From: Xanthomonas sp. Leaf148
Lineage (GTDB): Bacteria; Pseudomonadota; Gammaproteobacteria; Xanthomonadales; Xanthomonadaceae
Assembly: GCF_001423585.1 (NCBI RefSeq)
Contig: NZ_LMOP01000001.1
Coordinates: 1-64,000, forward strand
Reading direction: 5' to 3'
Length of the DNA: 64,000 nucleotides
Shown here in pieces: positions 11,057 through 20,783 of the stretch (within the stretch, counting starts at the first letter, position 1; the number at the start of each line of letters is the position of its first letter). The notes beneath the pieces were generated by a model. That model was not told where the DNA came from. It saw only the letters and a program-made list of their open reading frames with translations, and made no database searches. The translations under genes were made by a program, and so were the position numbers.

Positions 11057-11162
11057 GCGGTGATCTCCAGGAACAGCGCGGCCGGTCGGCGCGCAACGAG
11101 GCGATAGGGAATGCAGCGGGTCAAGGTACGGCAGCGCGATGCCGCGCGCAGGCACGCAGCGC

Positions 11163-13412
11163 TCATCGTGGATCACCGTAAAAAATGCCACGGCCACCGG
11201 TGGCGAAGTAGACGCGACCAGGACGTCGTGGGTCGCCGGTGACGCTGTAAGGCTTGCCGAAACGGTGCGCATCGTCGTTGATACGCAGCCACTGCGCGCC
11301 GTCGTCGTCGGAGCGGAATACGCCATCTACACCGGCCACGCGCCCGGCCAGATACAGCGCTGGCGGTGCGCCATCGCGCAGTGGCTTGCCGATGCCCAGC
11401 GAGCGCGCTTCGTCCGGCTTGGACAGGGTCTGCAAGCGTCCGTTCTGCCAGCGCATCACGCCCAGCGAAGGGCTGGCCAGATACACCACGCCAGCACGCC
11501 AGGGGTCGGGCCGCAGCTGCGGACGCGCACGCTCATCGCGTGCAGGGTTGCCGACCTGGTGCCCGGTATCGCGGAAGCTGGCCGCGCCATCGGTACTTTC
11601 GTAAAAGCGCCCGCTGACGGTGTCGGCGGCATACCAGCGCTGCGCATCGACGCGGTCGGCCACCACCACTGCCGTGTCGGGCAGCCCCTGCACGCGCTGC
11701 CACTGCTTGCCGAAATCGCCCGTGCGCCAGTTGCCGCCGTTGTTGGGCGTCCAGACCACCTGCGATGCATCGGCCGCGATGGCAATGGTGCCCGCGCCCT
11801 GCCCGGCCGGCGGTTCACTGGCAAACGCGCTCCAGTGCGCGCCACCATCGCGCGACAGCAGCGCGCGGATCTCGTTGTGGCGACGGTCGCGCACGGTGCC
11901 GCTGCGTATCACCGTCAGCGGCGCCTGTCCTGCAGCATCGATGCTCTCGCCGTTGGTCAGACGCGGGCCGGCATACTGCAGCTGCGCGGTATCCAGAATG
12001 TCGTGGCGAAACCCATCGATATCGCCCAGCGCGCTGAGCAGAGGCGCGCCGGCCATCGGGCTGAGCAAGTCCAACGGCACGGTCTCTTCCAGTCCCCGGT
12101 CCTGGAACCACCACTGCAACGGCTGCCGCGTGCCAGCGAAGTCGCGCAGATTGCGCGAGGCCCAGATGCCGTAGCCGGTGACGAACAGCGCGTGGTTGCT
12201 GTCGAACGGATCGATCGCCAGTGCGCCGATCCAGTGCGGTGTCGCCTGCGCGGTCCACGGCGCGGCGCTGTGATCGAACACCGCATCGGCCAACAACGGC
12301 GTCCAGTGCTTGCCGCCGTCGACGCTGCGAAACAGCTCATCGCGCGGCGTCCGCCGGCGGAAGGTACTGGCCAGCAGCACCTGTGGATCGTGCGGGTCCA
12401 CCGCCACCGCGCCCCAGCCGAAGCCATCGCCAGTGGCCGGCTGCGGAATCGGGCTGATCTCGCTCCAGCGCCTCTGCGCCGGGCTGTACTTCCACAGCGC
12501 ACCACCGGCCATCAAGTCCGGGCCGGGCTGATCGCCGTAGCTGAGATACCACTGCCCATCGCGGCCGCCGTCCATATGGCTGGGACGCAAGCCTTGCGGC
12601 TGCCCTGCCACCGCCGACCACGTGCGACCGCCATTGTCGGACACATACAGGCTGGTGTGTGCGGTGGAGACGCCAACGTAGATCCGTGGTGTGGGACTGC
12701 CAGCGCGGCCGCTGGCGGCGTCGAACACGACAAAGGCGATCCCCACCGTTTGGTCGCGTCCGACATGGTTGCGCGCGGTGGCACCGGCCAATGCCTCGGC
12801 AGGAAATCCGTCCACACGCGCCCAGTGCGCGCCGCGATCGTCGCTGCGCCACAGGCCTGCATCGCGTGCGCCCAGCAACAGCACACGACCATCGTGCGGG
12901 TCCACCGCCAGCCGTTCGCCGTTGGCGCGGCCCAGTTGATTGCCGCCCAATTTGAACGGCAGATCGGCGCGCTCGAAGCTGCGGCCGCGATCGAACGAAC
13001 GCAGAACCGCGGCATTGCCGGCGCGCGCGTGCATATAGGTCCCGGCCGCCAGATAGATGGCGGCGGGATTGGCAGGGTCGATGGCGAATGCATCGATGCC
13101 CATCAGATTCCAATCGTCGGCGCCCAACCAGTCGGTCAGTGCCACCCACTGTTGCGCACGCGCATCCCAGCGATACGCGCCACCGACATCGGTGCGCGCA
13201 TAGGCAAGATCGCGTTCGGCAGGATGAAACAGCACACCGGTGACAAAGCCGCCACCGCCAATGGCCACGCTGCGCCACTGGTACGGCCCCTGCGTGACGG
13301 GCTCGGCCGCGTGCACGTGAGACGTCATGAAGAGCAACACCAGCGTCAGGCAAACAGCAGTCGGCCACGCATGTGCTGCGAAAAGGCGGCGCTTAGTAGG
13401 CGGATCGATCAT
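11163..13412 (-). CDS. GH74 endo-xyloglucanase
   Basis: Predicted to cleave the beta-1,4-glucan backbone of xyloglucan, giving the oligosaccharides used by the rest of the locus. The 749-residue protein has an N-terminal hydrophobic signal (AVCLTLVLLFMTSHVHA). The GH74 signature ARTDVGGAYRWD follows at about residue 72, with the conserved Asp near 75. Repeated sialidase-type beta-propeller blades such as LYVSDNGGRTW, LFRSVDGGKHW and FYESTDGAASF run through both propeller halves. The ATG at 13412 has GGAGGA nine bases upstream, and another ATG at 13421 is too close to it. It follows the receptor gene by 120 bases on the same strand. Confidence 0.94.
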   Translation of the reverse strand: MIDPPTKRRLFAAHAWPTAVCLTLVLLFMTSHVHAAEPVTQGPYQWRSVAIGGGGFVTGVLFHPAERDLAYARTDVGGAYRWDARAQQWVALTDWLGADDWNLMGIDAFAIDPANPAAIYLAAGTYMHARAGNAAVLRSFDRGRSFERADLPFKLGGNQLGRANGERLAVDPHDGRVLLLGARDAGLWRSDDRGAHWARVDGFPAEALAGATARNHVGRDQTVGIAFVVFDAASGRAGSPTPRIYVGVSTAHTSLYVSDNGGRTWSAVAGQPQGLRPSHMDGGRDGQWYLSYGDQPGPDLMAGGALWKYSPAQRRWSEISPIPQPATGDGFGWGAVAVDPHDPQVLLASTFRRRTPRDELFRSVDGGKHWTPLLADAVFDHSAAPWTAQATPHWIGALAIDPFDSNHALFVTGYGIWASRNLRDFAGTRQPLQWWFQDRGLEETVPLDLLSPMAGAPLLSALGDIDGFRHDILDTAQLQYAGPRLTNGESIDAAGQAPLTVIRSGTVRDRRHNEIRALLSRDGGAHWSAFASEPPAGQGAGTIAIAADASQVVWTPNNGGNWRTGDFGKQWQRVQGLPDTAVVVADRVDAQRWYAADTVSGRFYESTDGAASFRDTGHQVGNPARDERARPQLRPDPWRAGVVYLASPSLGVMRWQNGRLQTLSKPDEARSLGIGKPLRDGAPPALYLAGRVAGVDGVFRSDDDGAQWLRINDDAHRFGKPYSVTGDPRRPGRVYFATGGRGIFYGDPR

Positions 13413-13532
13413 GGCGATCATTCCTCCGGCTCCCTTCGCGATCGACGGCAGCGCCATCGATAGGAAAAACACCGGTCCAACGAGCTGCCTGCACAGCTCG
13501 CCGGACCGGAGACGCACTTCCTACGGCGCGTT

Positions 13533-16253
13533 CTACAGGCTGGCCCGCAATGTCAGGCCATACCGACGATCGTTGATCACAAAGTCGCGGTAGCGCGACT
13601 CGTTACCCAGGTAGCTTTCGCGACGGGTATCGAGCAGATTCACGCCGTCCAGCGAAATCGACCACACAGCATTGATGTTGAAACGCAGCGAGGCATCCAG
13701 CTGGCCGAAGCCCTTGTTGTAGACCGGCAGATTGCCGGTGCCGTTGCCTGCGGTGGTCACCAGCCAGTCGCTGCGCCAGTTGTAGGCCACACGGCCCTGG
13801 AAGCGCGACGTTTCGTAGCTGAGGATCGCGTTGTAGCTGTTCTTGGACAGGCCTTCCAGCGGCACCGTCAACGACTGGCCGTTGGTGTCGGTGGCAGTCG
13901 GGCTCGGGGCCTCGCTGTCGACGTAGGTGTAGTTGGTCTGCACGCCGAAGCCGCTCAACCAGCCCGGCAGGAAGTCGAAGAACTGCGTGTAGCCCAGTTC
14001 CGCGCCGCGGATCTTGCCCGAGTCGCCATTGACCGGACGGGTGATCTGCCACACCTGGCCGTCGTACACCTCGTTGAAGACGGCGTTGGCGATGAAGCCT
14101 TCCACCTTCTTGTAGAACAAGGTGCCGTACATCATCGAGCCCTGGCCGAAGTACCACTCCAGCGCGGTGTCGAACTGGTCGGCCTTGACCGCTTCCAGAC
14201 TCGGATTACCTGCGGCACCGGTGAAGGTCGACGCACCATTGGAGGTGCCGGTGCTCAGGCTCAGGTTCGGATTGAGGCGATCGAAGGTCGGGCGCGAAAT
14301 GCCGCGCGAGGCCGCAAAACGCCACTGCAGCTGGTCGCTCAGCATCCAACGCAGGTTCAAGCTCGGCAGCACGTCGGTGTAGGTCTGCTGTGCATCGACC
14401 GGAATCAGACCGCCGCCTTCAGCGTCGGTGCCGGTCCGCACGCCCTGCGAGCCGACTTCGGTCCGCACCACGCGCACACCGATGTTGCCGTCGAACGGGA
14501 TGTTGCCATCCACGCCAAAGCGCAGCACGCCGTAGGCGGCGTAGGTCTTCTCGTTCTGCGTGTTGATGTTGTTGGGCGCAAATTCCAGCGGGGTGCCGCC
14601 AAAGGTCGCAAGCGTCTGCTCGTAGTTACCCACGGCCACATCGGATGCGGTCAAGGTCGGGCCGAAGGTGCTGCTCTTGCCACGGAAGAAGTCGGTGATC
14701 GGGTTGGTCACGACGCCCACAGTGGGGAACTGCGAGAACGGCGTGCCGGCGCATCCATTGATGCACATGAAACGGAACACATTGCCCTTGGTCTCGGCAT
14801 CGCGGTCGGTGTAACGCACGCCGGCCTTGAAGCTGCGCACGAAATCGCTGTCGAACGCCAGATCCATATCCGAACGCCAGGCGAATTCGGTGCCCTTGTT
14901 GTCGTCTTTGTTATCCAGGTGCCAGCGCCAGCCGTTGTAGTTGTCCTGGTTGGCCAGGAAACCTTCGGCACCGCTTGCATCGGTCACCGACAACTTGGGC
15001 AGGTCGCCGCGGAAATCGATATTGAAGAACGGCGTGTTGTTCAAGCCGGTCGCCACGATGTAACGCGTGCCGGTGGTGGTGGCATCGACATACTGGAAGT
15101 CGGTGCTCAGGGTCAGCTTTTCGTTGACCGTCCACTTGGCGCCCAGCGAGTAATCGGTGGTCACCGAATGCCGCTCGGTCAGGCTGGTGTTGGAGTCGGC
15201 CGGCACGTTCTGGAAGGTGCCGTTGACGAACTCGTTGCGGTCGTTGATCTGGATGCCCGGCGTGCCCTGCATCGGGTTGGCACCGGTCAACGCGAAGAAC
15301 GAATAGTCGTGCCAGCTGAAGTCGTAGTCCGAACGCAGTACCTGCGTATAGACCTCGACCGCATCGTTGGGACGCCACTGCATCGCAAACGCGCCGGTCT
15401 TGCGCTCGCGCTCGCCGACGGTGGTGTTGATGCCGGCGCCGTGCGGCACCGAGATCTGCTGGCCTTCATAGCCTGGCAGATCGGTCTGGGTATACCACGG
15501 CTCGATCGAAATGGTGTCCTGGCGGAACGGGCTCTTCTGCTGCGAGTAGTTCACCAGGATGCCGATCTCGCCGATCCCGGTCTGCCAGCGATCGCTGAAC
15601 AGGCCCGAGAACGCCGGCTTGCCGTCGTCGGCCAGGTCGTAATGGTTGTACTGCACGCTACCGGCGATCTTGCGGCCGTCGTAATCGAACGGCAGACGCG
15701 TGCGCAGGTCGACGGTGCCGCCCAGGCCACCTTCGATCATGTCGGCAGACGGGTTCTTGTACACGTTGACGCCGCCAAGCAGCTCGGCCGACACGTCTTC
15801 GAAGCTCAGGCCGCGACCATCGTTGGCGGTGAAGATGTCACGGCCATTGAGTTCGGTACGCACCTGGGTCAGACCACGGATGGCGATCGAGCTGCCCTCG
15901 CCGTAGTTGCGCGAAATCTGGATGCCGGAGATGCGCTGCAACGCTTCGGCGACGTTGTTGTCGGGCAGCTTGCCGATGTCTTCGGCGACGATCGAATCGA
16001 CGATCTGCTCGGCGTTCTGCTTGACCAGCTGCGCCTTGGTGACGCTGCTGCGCGTGCCGGTGACCTGCACGGTGTCCAGCTGCTGGGTGGTGGCGTCCGA
16101 TGCGGGCGCGGCAGTGGTGGTCGCATCCTGCGCGTAGGCCTGCGCGCTCAGCAGCGTGGCCACACTGATGGCCATCACGGAGCGGCGGAAATCACGGATC
16201 GAACGCTGACCCACAGTCCGGCCTGCCGGAATGTGGCGATATTGCACTGACAT
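13533..16253 (-). CDS. TonB-dependent receptor 1 of the xyloglucan locus
   Basis: Outer-membrane transporter expected to import xyloglucan oligosaccharides using TonB energy. The 906-residue protein has a signal peptide (MAISVATLLSAQAYAQ), a likely TonB box (LDTVQVTGTR), a plug domain with IRGLTQVRTELNGRDIF, and a 22-strand barrel ending in a Phe/Leu-containing strand (LTLRASL). No SusD-like gene accompanies it, as usual for TonB-dependent receptors of Xanthomonas carbohydrate-utilisation loci. The start at 16253 follows a strong GGGAGGGAG ribosome site. It resembles the next receptor upstream in length, plug and leader, suggesting tandem duplication and divergence. The substrate is inferred from the locus. 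Confidence 0.9.
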   Translation of the reverse strand: MSVQYRHIPAGRTVGQRSIRDFRRSVMAISVATLLSAQAYAQDATTTAAPASDATTQQLDTVQVTGTRSSVTKAQLVKQNAEQIVDSIVAEDIGKLPDNNVAEALQRISGIQISRNYGEGSSIAIRGLTQVRTELNGRDIFTANDGRGLSFEDVSAELLGGVNVYKNPSADMIEGGLGGTVDLRTRLPFDYDGRKIAGSVQYNHYDLADDGKPAFSGLFSDRWQTGIGEIGILVNYSQQKSPFRQDTISIEPWYTQTDLPGYEGQQISVPHGAGINTTVGERERKTGAFAMQWRPNDAVEVYTQVLRSDYDFSWHDYSFFALTGANPMQGTPGIQINDRNEFVNGTFQNVPADSNTSLTERHSVTTDYSLGAKWTVNEKLTLSTDFQYVDATTTGTRYIVATGLNNTPFFNIDFRGDLPKLSVTDASGAEGFLANQDNYNGWRWHLDNKDDNKGTEFAWRSDMDLAFDSDFVRSFKAGVRYTDRDAETKGNVFRFMCINGCAGTPFSQFPTVGVVTNPITDFFRGKSSTFGPTLTASDVAVGNYEQTLATFGGTPLEFAPNNINTQNEKTYAAYGVLRFGVDGNIPFDGNIGVRVVRTEVGSQGVRTGTDAEGGGLIPVDAQQTYTDVLPSLNLRWMLSDQLQWRFAASRGISRPTFDRLNPNLSLSTGTSNGASTFTGAAGNPSLEAVKADQFDTALEWYFGQGSMMYGTLFYKKVEGFIANAVFNEVYDGQVWQITRPVNGDSGKIRGAELGYTQFFDFLPGWLSGFGVQTNYTYVDSEAPSPTATDTNGQSLTVPLEGLSKNSYNAILSYETSRFQGRVAYNWRSDWLVTTAGNGTGNLPVYNKGFGQLDASLRFNINAVWSISLDGVNLLDTRRESYLGNESRYRDFVINDRRYGLTLRASL

Positions 16254-16258
16254 GGTGC

Positions 16259-16274
16259 TCCCTCCCAGGACGCA
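16259..16274 (-). promoter_or_regulatory. Ribosome-binding leader shared with receptor 2
   Basis: The minus-strand sequence TGCGTCCTGGGAGGGA ends five bases before the ATG of receptor 1. Exactly the same 16 bases at exactly the same distance precede receptor 2 (19526-19541). It contains the Shine-Dalgarno core GGGAGG, but the identity extends well beyond what ribosome binding needs. Confidence 0.65.
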
Positions 16275-16435
16275 TGTACTACTCGTTTTAGCGGGCCGGT
16301 GCGCGAACGCCCTGCCCGTCGTTGTTGCTGGCCCGCATCTGCCACCCGGCAAGACCGGAGGCGCGGATGCGTGGTCGCCCTGGCGGGCAGACCTGCGGCT
16401 GCGGCGGGAGCATAGGGCGCGGCCGTCATGCCACA

Positions 16436-16462
16436 CCAATGAAATATTCCTGGAAAGGTATT
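16436..16462 (-). promoter_or_regulatory. Candidate operator A (xyloglucan/galactonate regulon)
   Basis: This 27-base element lies in the 333-base gap between the two receptor genes, about 180 bases before the ATG of receptor 1. It matches the element at 19724-19750 at 22 of 27 positions (shared blocks on the plus strand: CCAATGAAA, ATTC, GGA, GGTATT). Read towards the gene it contains GAATATTTCATT, with an inverted GAA-N3-TTC core. The rest of the gap shows no gene. It is probably bound by the LysR regulator encoded nearby, but that is inference. Confidence 0.6.
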
Positions 16463-16586
16463 CGTTAAAACTATAGCAAGCCTGGCAAACCCGATTGCTC
16501 CGGCATCGGCAGGCAGGGTAAGTGGCCCGGCAGAAGCGGACTCGACTCTGCGAGTCCGCGCACAATGGATCCGTGATCGACGTCGC

Positions 16587-19520
16587 TTACCAGTTCATGC
16601 GCAGCACCAGCGAATAGCGCCGGTCGTTGACGAAGGACGAGCGCGTGTACAGGCGCGGGTCCACTTCGCCGTCCGCATACGAGGTCGGGCCCATCAGCAC
16701 CTTGGTCACGGTGTTGGTCAGGTTGTTGGCCTGCACGCCCAGCTGCAGATGGTCGTTGAAGCGGTAGAAGAACGAGCCGTCGAGCTGGCCGTAGTCGTCG
16801 GCCCAGGTCGGCAGGCGCGTCGCCGCATCGCTGGTGGTCAACAGATAACGCGAGCGCCAGTTGTAGGCCAGGCGCAGCGACAGCGGGCCCTTCTCGTAGA
16901 TGCCGGCAAGGTTGTAGCTGCGCCGCGACAAGCCTTCCAGCGGCAGCTCGACGCCGGTCACCGTGGTGCGGGTGTACGGGTCGATGGCGGTATTGGCGCC
17001 GCCCTTGCTGTCGACGAAGGTGAAGTTGGCATTGATGCCGAACCCGCTCATCCAGCCCGGCAGTTCGTCGAAGAACTGCGTGTAGCCCACTTCGGCGCCA
17101 CGGATGGTGCCTTCGTCGGTGTTGTACGGCCGGGTCACCAGCCACTCGCGGTTGTCGTAGGTCTCGCTGCGGGTCTGGGTGGAGAAGTAATCCTTGACCT
17201 TCTTGTAAAACAGCGTGGTGTACAGCATGTCGCTGCTGTCGAAGTACCACTCCAGCGCGGTGTCGAACTGGTTGGCGGTCATCGGCTTGAGCGTCGGATT
17301 GCCCGCAGTGCCGACGAAGTTGGTCGCATTGCCGGCGTCGTCGGTTTCCACATTGAGCAATACGTATGGCTGCAACTGGGTGTAATCCGGGCGCGCCATC
17401 GCCTTGGATGCAGCGATACGCCACTGCAAGGTGTCGGTGAAGCGGAAGCGCATGTTCAAGCTCGGCAGCACATTGGTGTAGCTGCCCTGCGCGTTGTTGT
17501 CGAAGTACTGGCCGGTGTAACGGGCCTGCAGCTCCGGCGACACGTTCAAGCCGGACAGGTCCTGAAACTGACCGAAGCCTTCGGCCTGGGTCTTGGTCTG
17601 CACGATGCGCACGCCGATATTGCCGTCCACCGGCACACCCCATGCCTCGTCGTTGCCGAAGTACAGCGCCGCGTACGCGGCCTGAGTCCGCTCGAACTGG
17701 CGATTGGTGTCCTGCGGCTGATAGGTATCCGGCGCCCAGCCGTAGCCACGCAATGCCACGATCTGCTGTTGCAGCAGGTCCGACGCGCGCCGGTAGTTCT
17801 TGACCAGGCCACCGTTGGGCACCACCAGCGTGGTGGGCACGTTCACGCCGCCACGGAAGAAATTGGAGAAAGTGAACCGCGACGACTCGTCGGGCAGGTA
17901 TTGCGACATGTCCGCCAGGCCGGTCGCGCTGCCGGGGATCGCCGCCCAGTTGTCCGACAACACGCCCCAGTTGTACCCGGAGTTCTTGTTGGTCTGGTTA
18001 CGGTCGGTGGCGCGCATGCCAAAGCGCATGAAACGCAGCCAGCTGCTGTCCTGGAAGGTGTATTCCAGGTCCACGCGGGTGGACAGCTGCCGTCCGCGGT
18101 TCTTGCCCAGGTGATCCATCGCCGCCGCCCAGAAATAATTGGAGGGGTCCTGGGTGAAGCCCTGGTTGGCGATCTGCACGGTCGGATACTTGCCCGACAC
18201 GTCATAGGTCAAGCCAGGCAGATAGGTCGCACTGAACACGGTGAAGTCCAGCTGGTCGTTCTCCGACTGCACCAGCTGCACATCGCCCTTGATCTGCAGG
18301 TTGTCGTTGAAATAGTGGCTGAAGCCCACCGACAGGTCCGAGGTGGTGGTGCGCTGTTCGGAATAGCGGTTGTCGGTATTGAAGCGCACGCCGTCACCGG
18401 TCAGCACGCCGCGCCAGGAGTTGGACACCGGCGAGCCGCGCTGGAAGACGCCGTCCTGGTCGTACTCGAAGGTGGTGCCGGGCGCCGGGCTGATGCTGTT
18501 GTTACTGTCGTTGAAGAACGCCGCGCGCTCCTGCCAGTTCATGTCGTAACGCGAGCGCAGGTATTGCGCGTAGATCTCGGTCTGGTCGCTGGGCTTCCAC
18601 TGGAACGCTGCGGCAATCCCGTCGCGCTTGCGTTCGAAATCCAGCTGACGCCAGTTGACGCCACCGGGCACGTACACCTCGCTGCGCCCGCTGCCGGCCA
18701 GCACCGCGTCGTCGGTGCGCCGCACATACGGCTCCACCTGGATGCCGTCCGAGCGCGTCGCCAGTTCCGAATGGGCGATATCGATCATGAAGCCCATTTC
18801 GCCGACACCGGTGTCCCAGCGATCGCTGAACAAGAACGACGCCGACGGCTTGTACTTCTTGCTCATGTCGCCGTAGTTGACGTCGATATTGCCGCCGACG
18901 ATGCGCCCCGGGTTGTCGAACGGCATGCGCGTGCGCAGATTGACCGTGCCGCCCAGACCGCCTTCGATGATTTCTGCAGACGGGTTTTTGTAAACGTCCA
19001 CGCCGGCCATCAACTCGGCCGGGACGTCTTCAAAGCTCAAGCCACGGCCGCTGGCGGCGCTGAAGATGTCGCGGCCATTGAGTTCGCCACGCACCTGGGT
19101 CAGGCCGCGGATCATCACGCCACTGCCTTCGGCCGAAAAGTGGTCCGGGTCGCTACGTGCGGCAAAGTGGTCGATGGTCACGCCACTGACACGCTGCAAG
19201 GTTTCGGTGACGCTGCGGTCGGGCAGCGCGCCGATGTCTTCGGCACTGACCGAATCCACGATCTGGGTGGAGTCGCGCTTGATCACCTGCGACTTGATCA
19301 GGCTGGCGCGCACACCACGCACCTCCACCGTATCCAGGTCCACCGCGCTGGCGCCGGCCTTGTTCGAGGCAGCGCCCGGCGACGATTGCGCCTGTTGCGC
19401 ATACACCGGTGCAGCAAGCAACACGCCTATGCTGACGGCCATGGCCGAGTGACGCAGATGTTGCAGACGACGGGCGCGCACGCCCGTACCTGCCGAGGCA
19501 TGGCTTGAAAACTTGAACAT
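16587..19520 (-). CDS. TonB-dependent receptor 2 of the xyloglucan locus
   Basis: Outer-membrane TonB-dependent transporter of 977 residues, the first gene of the minus-strand xyloglucan operon and probably the main entry route for the oligosaccharides. Visible parts are a signal peptide (AVSIGVLLAAPVYAQ), a TonB-box-like stretch (VDLDTVEVRGVR), a plug with IRGLTQVRGELNGRDIF, and a long barrel ending in LVLRMNW, with the terminal aromatic residue typical of outer-membrane proteins. The plug is nearly the same as that of receptor 1, while the extracellular-loop regions differ, so the two may prefer different xyloglucan fragments. It has its own upstream element and leader. The start at 19520 is set by the GGGAGGG ribosome site. 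Confidence 0.9.
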   Translation of the reverse strand: MFKFSSHASAGTGVRARRLQHLRHSAMAVSIGVLLAAPVYAQQAQSSPGAASNKAGASAVDLDTVEVRGVRASLIKSQVIKRDSTQIVDSVSAEDIGALPDRSVTETLQRVSGVTIDHFAARSDPDHFSAEGSGVMIRGLTQVRGELNGRDIFSAASGRGLSFEDVPAELMAGVDVYKNPSAEIIEGGLGGTVNLRTRMPFDNPGRIVGGNIDVNYGDMSKKYKPSASFLFSDRWDTGVGEMGFMIDIAHSELATRSDGIQVEPYVRRTDDAVLAGSGRSEVYVPGGVNWRQLDFERKRDGIAAAFQWKPSDQTEIYAQYLRSRYDMNWQERAAFFNDSNNSISPAPGTTFEYDQDGVFQRGSPVSNSWRGVLTGDGVRFNTDNRYSEQRTTTSDLSVGFSHYFNDNLQIKGDVQLVQSENDQLDFTVFSATYLPGLTYDVSGKYPTVQIANQGFTQDPSNYFWAAAMDHLGKNRGRQLSTRVDLEYTFQDSSWLRFMRFGMRATDRNQTNKNSGYNWGVLSDNWAAIPGSATGLADMSQYLPDESSRFTFSNFFRGGVNVPTTLVVPNGGLVKNYRRASDLLQQQIVALRGYGWAPDTYQPQDTNRQFERTQAAYAALYFGNDEAWGVPVDGNIGVRIVQTKTQAEGFGQFQDLSGLNVSPELQARYTGQYFDNNAQGSYTNVLPSLNMRFRFTDTLQWRIAASKAMARPDYTQLQPYVLLNVETDDAGNATNFVGTAGNPTLKPMTANQFDTALEWYFDSSDMLYTTLFYKKVKDYFSTQTRSETYDNREWLVTRPYNTDEGTIRGAEVGYTQFFDELPGWMSGFGINANFTFVDSKGGANTAIDPYTRTTVTGVELPLEGLSRRSYNLAGIYEKGPLSLRLAYNWRSRYLLTTSDAATRLPTWADDYGQLDGSFFYRFNDHLQLGVQANNLTNTVTKVLMGPTSYADGEVDPRLYTRSSFVNDRRYSLVLRMNW

Positions 19521-19525
19521 CTGAA

Positions 19526-19541
19526 TCCCTCCCAGGACGCA
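19526..19541 (-). promoter_or_regulatory. Ribosome-binding leader shared with receptor 1
   Basis: The minus strand reads TGCGTCCTGGGAGGGA, ending five bases before the ATG of receptor 2. It is identical in sequence and spacing to the copy at 16259-16274. Confidence 0.65.
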
Positions 19542-19723
19542 AGACGACTGAAGACTGGTTGTCGCGGCGCAAAACGCCCCGCGTGATCGGGTGGAAACAG
19601 GCACTGATGCCGATCTCCACCGTTGCTCAACTTGGCGGCTTGGCCGCCGATCACCTGCCCGACTTCACGTGCGCTTCAGCGTGCGATCTGGCGCACAGAT
19701 ATAGGCGCACGGTCTAGCGCCAG

Positions 19724-19750
19724 CCAATGAAAAATTCACGGACTGGTATT
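19724..19750 (-). promoter_or_regulatory. Candidate operator B (xyloglucan/galactonate regulon)
   Basis: Second copy of the 27-base element, about 205 bases before the ATG of receptor 2 and 30 bases past the stop of the LysR gene. Read towards the receptor it contains GAATTTTTCATT, followed by TGG. The preserved spacing between the GAA-N3-TTC core and the AATACC block in copies A and B suggests a bound site, not chance AT-richness. Confidence 0.6.
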
Positions 19751-19779
19751 ACTTCACGGAATAGAAATGGAAGAGCCCG

Positions 19780-20751
19780 CTAGGTAAGGGATTCCGGCCC
19801 GCGCAGACCGGGGTACAAGCGGCGCGCAGTGGTCCGCAGCGCTTGCAAGATGCGCTCGGCGCCCGGCGGCAGGATGTAATCGCGCCGACGGATGATGCCG
19901 AACGACTCCATCCGCACCCCCAGCTCGATCGGCAGCACCGTCAGCAACTTGGCCTGGATCAGCGGCGCCACCGATTCCACCGGCAATGCAGTCAACATGT
20001 CGGTGCCGCGCAACAGCGTGGAAGTCACCGGCAACGACGAGGTTTCGATGGCGTTGGTCGGCGTCTGCACGCCGTGCTCCATGAACATCGAGTCCAGCCG
20101 CGCGCGCAGCACGCTGTCGGCCGGCGGCAGGATCCAGCCATACCGCACCAGATCCGCATGCTGCAGGCCGACGCGGCTGGCCAGCGGATGGCCGGCACGG
20201 GCGATCACCGAATGCGGCTCATCGGCCAGCGGCTCGAATTCCAGTTCGCCCACGCCTTCCGGGCCGAGGATGCGGCCGATCACGATGTCCAGCTGACCAT
20301 CCAGCAACTTGGCAACGAGCGGGCGGCTGTAGTCCATCTCCACCCGCACCAGGATGTCCGGAAACTCGCGTTTGACCTCGGCAATGGCCTGCGGCACCAG
20401 ATTGGTTCCTGGATTGACCACGGTCCCGATCGAGGCCTGGCCCATGCGGCCGGCCCGCAACGCGGCGATTTCTTCCTGCGCGCGGCCAATCTCCGACATC
20501 GCCGCACGGGCACGCCGGATCAGCACATGGCCGTACCACGTGGGCTCCACGCCGCGGGCATGCCGCTCGAACAATTTGACCCCCAGCATGTCTTCCATCT
20601 CGGCCAGCAGCTTGGATGCGGCCGGCTGGGTCATGCTGGCGGCCTCGGCCGCACGCAATACCGAGCGTTGTTCGTGCAGATGCAGCAATAGCAGCAGTTG
20701 ACGCGTCTTGAGGCGGGCTGCGTTGAACCAGGGAGTACCGGAATTTGCCAT
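19780..20751 (-). CDS. LysR-family regulator, GbpR-like
   Basis: Transcriptional regulator predicted to control the flanking xyloglucan and galactonate operons. The 323-residue protein has an N-terminal winged helix-turn-helix (about residues 18-75; SVLRAAEAASMTQPAASKLL, then LGVKLFERHARG) and a C-terminal effector-binding domain. The wording of the DNA-binding domain resembles GbpR, the galactose-binding-protein regulator of Agrobacterium, which fits a galactose-related inducer. An in-frame GTG at 20817 would lengthen the protein, but the start at 20751 gives the usual N-terminus. The gene lies between the two operons, with candidate operators beyond each end (19724-19750 and 20784-20811). 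The regulated targets are inferred from position and the shared elements. Confidence 0.85.
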   Translation of the reverse strand: MANSGTPWFNAARLKTRQLLLLLHLHEQRSVLRAAEAASMTQPAASKLLAEMEDMLGVKLFERHARGVEPTWYGHVLIRRARAAMSEIGRAQEEIAALRAGRMGQASIGTVVNPGTNLVPQAIAEVKREFPDILVRVEMDYSRPLVAKLLDGQLDIVIGRILGPEGVGELEFEPLADEPHSVIARAGHPLASRVGLQHADLVRYGWILPPADSVLRARLDSMFMEHGVQTPTNAIETSSLPVTSTLLRGTDMLTALPVESVAPLIQAKLLTVLPIELGVRMESFGIIRRRDYILPPGAERILQALRTTARRLYPGLRGPESLT

Positions 20752-20783
20752 GGGGTGCGGTTGCGGCTGTGTATTCGTCGGAG

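Noticed and set aside
16749..19508. Plus-strand open frame of 919 codons opposite receptor 2
   Set aside because: Shadow of the receptor gene; His/Val/Arg-rich composition and no recognisable domain.
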